From an uncultured Collinsella sp. (GTDB taxonomy: Bacteria > Actinomycetota > Coriobacteriia > Coriobacteriales > Coriobacteriaceae): a DNA stretch of 5,674 bases. The notes under the pieces are model-generated. The model saw only the letters and a program-made list of their open reading frames with translations, ran no database searches and was not told the origin of the DNA. Both the position numbers and the translations under genes were made by a program. The stretch spans positions 1 to 5,674 of the forward strand of contig CAUCTV010000078.1 in assembly GCA_958445895.1 (NCBI GenBank). The letters run 5' to 3'. Positions 4,398 to 5,674 of the stretch are shown here, in pieces (within the stretch, counting starts at the first letter, position 1; every line of letters begins with the position of its first letter).

Positions 4398-5597
4398 CTA
4401 CTCCGCCTCGCCGCCGGCCGCCATCTTCTCGGCCTCGGCAAGCTGGGCAGGGGTGAGTTTGCGATACTTAATGGCGCCAAAGACGACACAAGCCGCACAG
4501 ACGATCATGCCGGCGATGAACTTCTGGTCAATCGTCGCACCAAACGGCGACGTCACGGCCTCAAACACAATGGGAGACAGTGCCATGCCAAAGTTGATGC
4601 CTGCCATGCCAATGGCAAGGTTAAACGCACGTCCCTCGGGGGCAGAGTTGCCGGCGGCAAAATTGCCCTCCAACGGCACGTAGGTCTCCTTGCCCAGCGC
4701 AACGACAAAGCCCGCAACGCACAGCACCATAAAGGCGGGCGCAACCAGCGTCAGGCCCAGGCCAACGAGCGTCACGCCCCACGCGATCGGCATAGTCAGG
4801 TTCTTGAACTTGGCAAACAGCGGACCGACCAAAAGACCAGCCGCAATACCGGCAACGGTCATAACGGTAGAGGCAAGACCGGCCTCCATGGTACCGCCAA
4901 AGCCACGACCTACAACAAGCAGCGAAACGTTGGAGCTGAAGAGCTGGAACGTGAGTACGAACACAAAGCTCATGAGCGTGATAATCGCGACCTCTTTAGG
5001 CATATTGGCAAACACATTGACCTTGCGCTTGGGTTCAAGATGACCCTCGGGAAGGCAAACAGCCTCGATCACGATGAAAATGATCATGATGAAGTACGCC
5101 GCATAGCTGTGGAACCACTCGGCAGAACCCAAGATGCCGGAAACCATCGTCCAGATAATGCCGCCCAGTGCAACAAAAGTGGAGTAGATGCCCATGACGA
5201 ACGAGCGCTGCTTTCCGCCAAAGTAATCCGCGATAAGAGCGTCCGTTGAATTCTGCACGGCGCCGAGACCAAGGCCCATGACAGCAGAAGCCGCTAAGAC
5301 CTGGCCGAGCGAGTCGTGGAACACAAGGACCGAGGCGCCGGCGAGCATCACGATAGCATGACCGACAAGCGTCGTCTTCTTCTTGGAAACGCGCGAAGCG
5401 AGCTGGGAAGACACGAGCATGGCGGACAGCGCCATCATCAACGGGATGATGCCGATGATCATCTGAACGGCAGCGATGTTCTCGTTGGGAAACGCCGCCG
5501 CGACAGAAGCCACGATGGGGACGGGCACCAACATGCCCATAATGCACATGGCGGCAGCATAAATGCCCACCAGGTACTTGATCTTGGTTTTATCCAT
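4398..5597 (-). CDS. Major facilitator superfamily transporter, substrate unknown
   Basis: 399 residues with about twelve hydrophobic segments in two bundles of six, the normal MFS layout and length. The basic loop between helices 2 and 3 (about 66-76, ASRVSKKKTTL) sits where the family's G-x-L-a-D-r-x-G-r-r signature lies, but is degenerate. The charged central loop is at about 184-202 (PEGHLEPKRKVN), followed by helices 7-12. The C-terminal tail is hydrophilic and alanine/glutamate-rich (about 380-399). MFS proteins of this size carry out proton-coupled export or uptake of small molecules; nothing visible here fixes substrate or direction. The start at 5595-5597 is supported by AAGGA 6 nt upstream (5604-5608). 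The small membrane protein gene follows on the same strand. No link to the ribonucleotide reductase genes is evident. Confidence 0.9.
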   Translation of the reverse strand: MDKTKIKYLVGIYAAAMCIMGMLVPVPIVASVAAAFPNENIAAVQMIIGIIPLMMALSAMLVSSQLASRVSKKKTTLVGHAIVMLAGASVLVFHDSLGQVLAASAVMGLGLGAVQNSTDALIADYFGGKQRSFVMGIYSTFVALGGIIWTMVSGILGSAEWFHSYAAYFIMIIFIVIEAVCLPEGHLEPKRKVNVFANMPKEVAIITLMSFVFVLTFQLFSSNVSLLVVGRGFGGTMEAGLASTVMTVAGIAAGLLVGPLFAKFKNLTMPIAWGVTLVGLGLTLVAPAFMVLCVAGFVVALGKETYVPLEGNFAAGNSAPEGRAFNLAIGMAGINFGMALSPIVFEAVTSPFGATIDQKFIAGMIVCAACVVFGAIKYRKLTPAQLAEAEKMAAGGEAE

Positions 5598-5674
5598 GAT
5601 CCATCCTTACACTTAAAGAAAGGCTCTGTTAGACCAGGATTGACATACATGTGTCCCCACGGTGCCATATCGTT
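5598..5674. other. Upstream region of the transporter gene with a possible divergent -35
   Basis: This holds the transporter's ribosome binding site (5604-5608). On the plus strand a perfect -35 hexamer TTGACA lies at 5640-5645, but at 17 bp the -10 position reads TGCCAT, matching only three of six, so a divergent promoter is doubtful. ACATGT with partly symmetric flanks (5642-5655) could be an operator half-site pair. No convincing minus-strand promoter was found; it may lie beyond the window. Confidence 0.25.

Noticed and set aside
4298..4498. N-terminal extension of the small membrane protein to 4498
   Set aside because: The extension is arginine/proline-rich, overlaps the transporter coding sequence out of frame and crosses the hairpin at 4332-4357.
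1..5674. CRISPR arrays, tRNA or rRNA genes, transposases, recombinases
   Set aside because: No regularly spaced direct repeats, no cloverleaf or rRNA-like sequence, and no matching protein were seen on either strand.

Overview
The window looks like chromosomal DNA from a strict or facultative anaerobe. The moderately GC-rich composition and the protein sequences suggest a gut actinobacterium of the Coriobacteriia (Collinsella-like). That placement is an inference from composition and general resemblance; no marker gene here proves it. All four recognisable genes lie on the minus strand, so reading runs from high to low coordinates.

Layout along transcription: (1) 5597-4398, a 12-helix major facilitator transporter of unknown substrate. 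(2) 4357-4332, a GC-rich hairpin. (3) 4297-3830, a small four-helix membrane protein that resembles a duplicated DUF2798-type unit. (4) 3816-3735, a 19-bp perfect inverted repeat just after its stop codon. (5) 3734-3535, no recognisable gene. (6) 3534-3487, a promoter overlapped by two NrdR-type boxes spaced 32 bp apart. (7) About 3482-3263, a leader of roughly 220 nt. (8) 3262-1040, nrdD, the class III (anaerobic) ribonucleotide reductase. (9) 1039-614, a 426-nt non-coding gap rich in inverted repeats. (10) 613-32, nrdG, the radical-SAM enzyme that installs the glycyl radical on NrdD.

NrdD and NrdG together make deoxyribonucleotides without oxygen. The NrdR boxes imply repression when (d)ATP is plentiful. 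The transporter and small membrane protein may form a second transcription unit with no evident link to nucleotide metabolism.

The most unusual part is the nrdD-nrdG gap. It holds two long hairpins (22-bp and 35-bp arms). Outside each hairpin is a diverged, inverted copy of the end of the neighbouring gene. The nrdG start (ATG plus six codons, 17/21 bases) is mirrored at 730-750. The last six sense codons of nrdD (16/18 bases) are mirrored at 859-876. In a transcript through both genes, the nrdD 3' end and the nrdG start codon could each be drawn into a long bipartite stem, with the nrdD stop codon and the nrdG Shine-Dalgarno left in internal loops. Either this is a translational or RNA-stability control device between the two genes, or it is the scar of inverted duplications. 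Comparison with related genomes would tell these apart.
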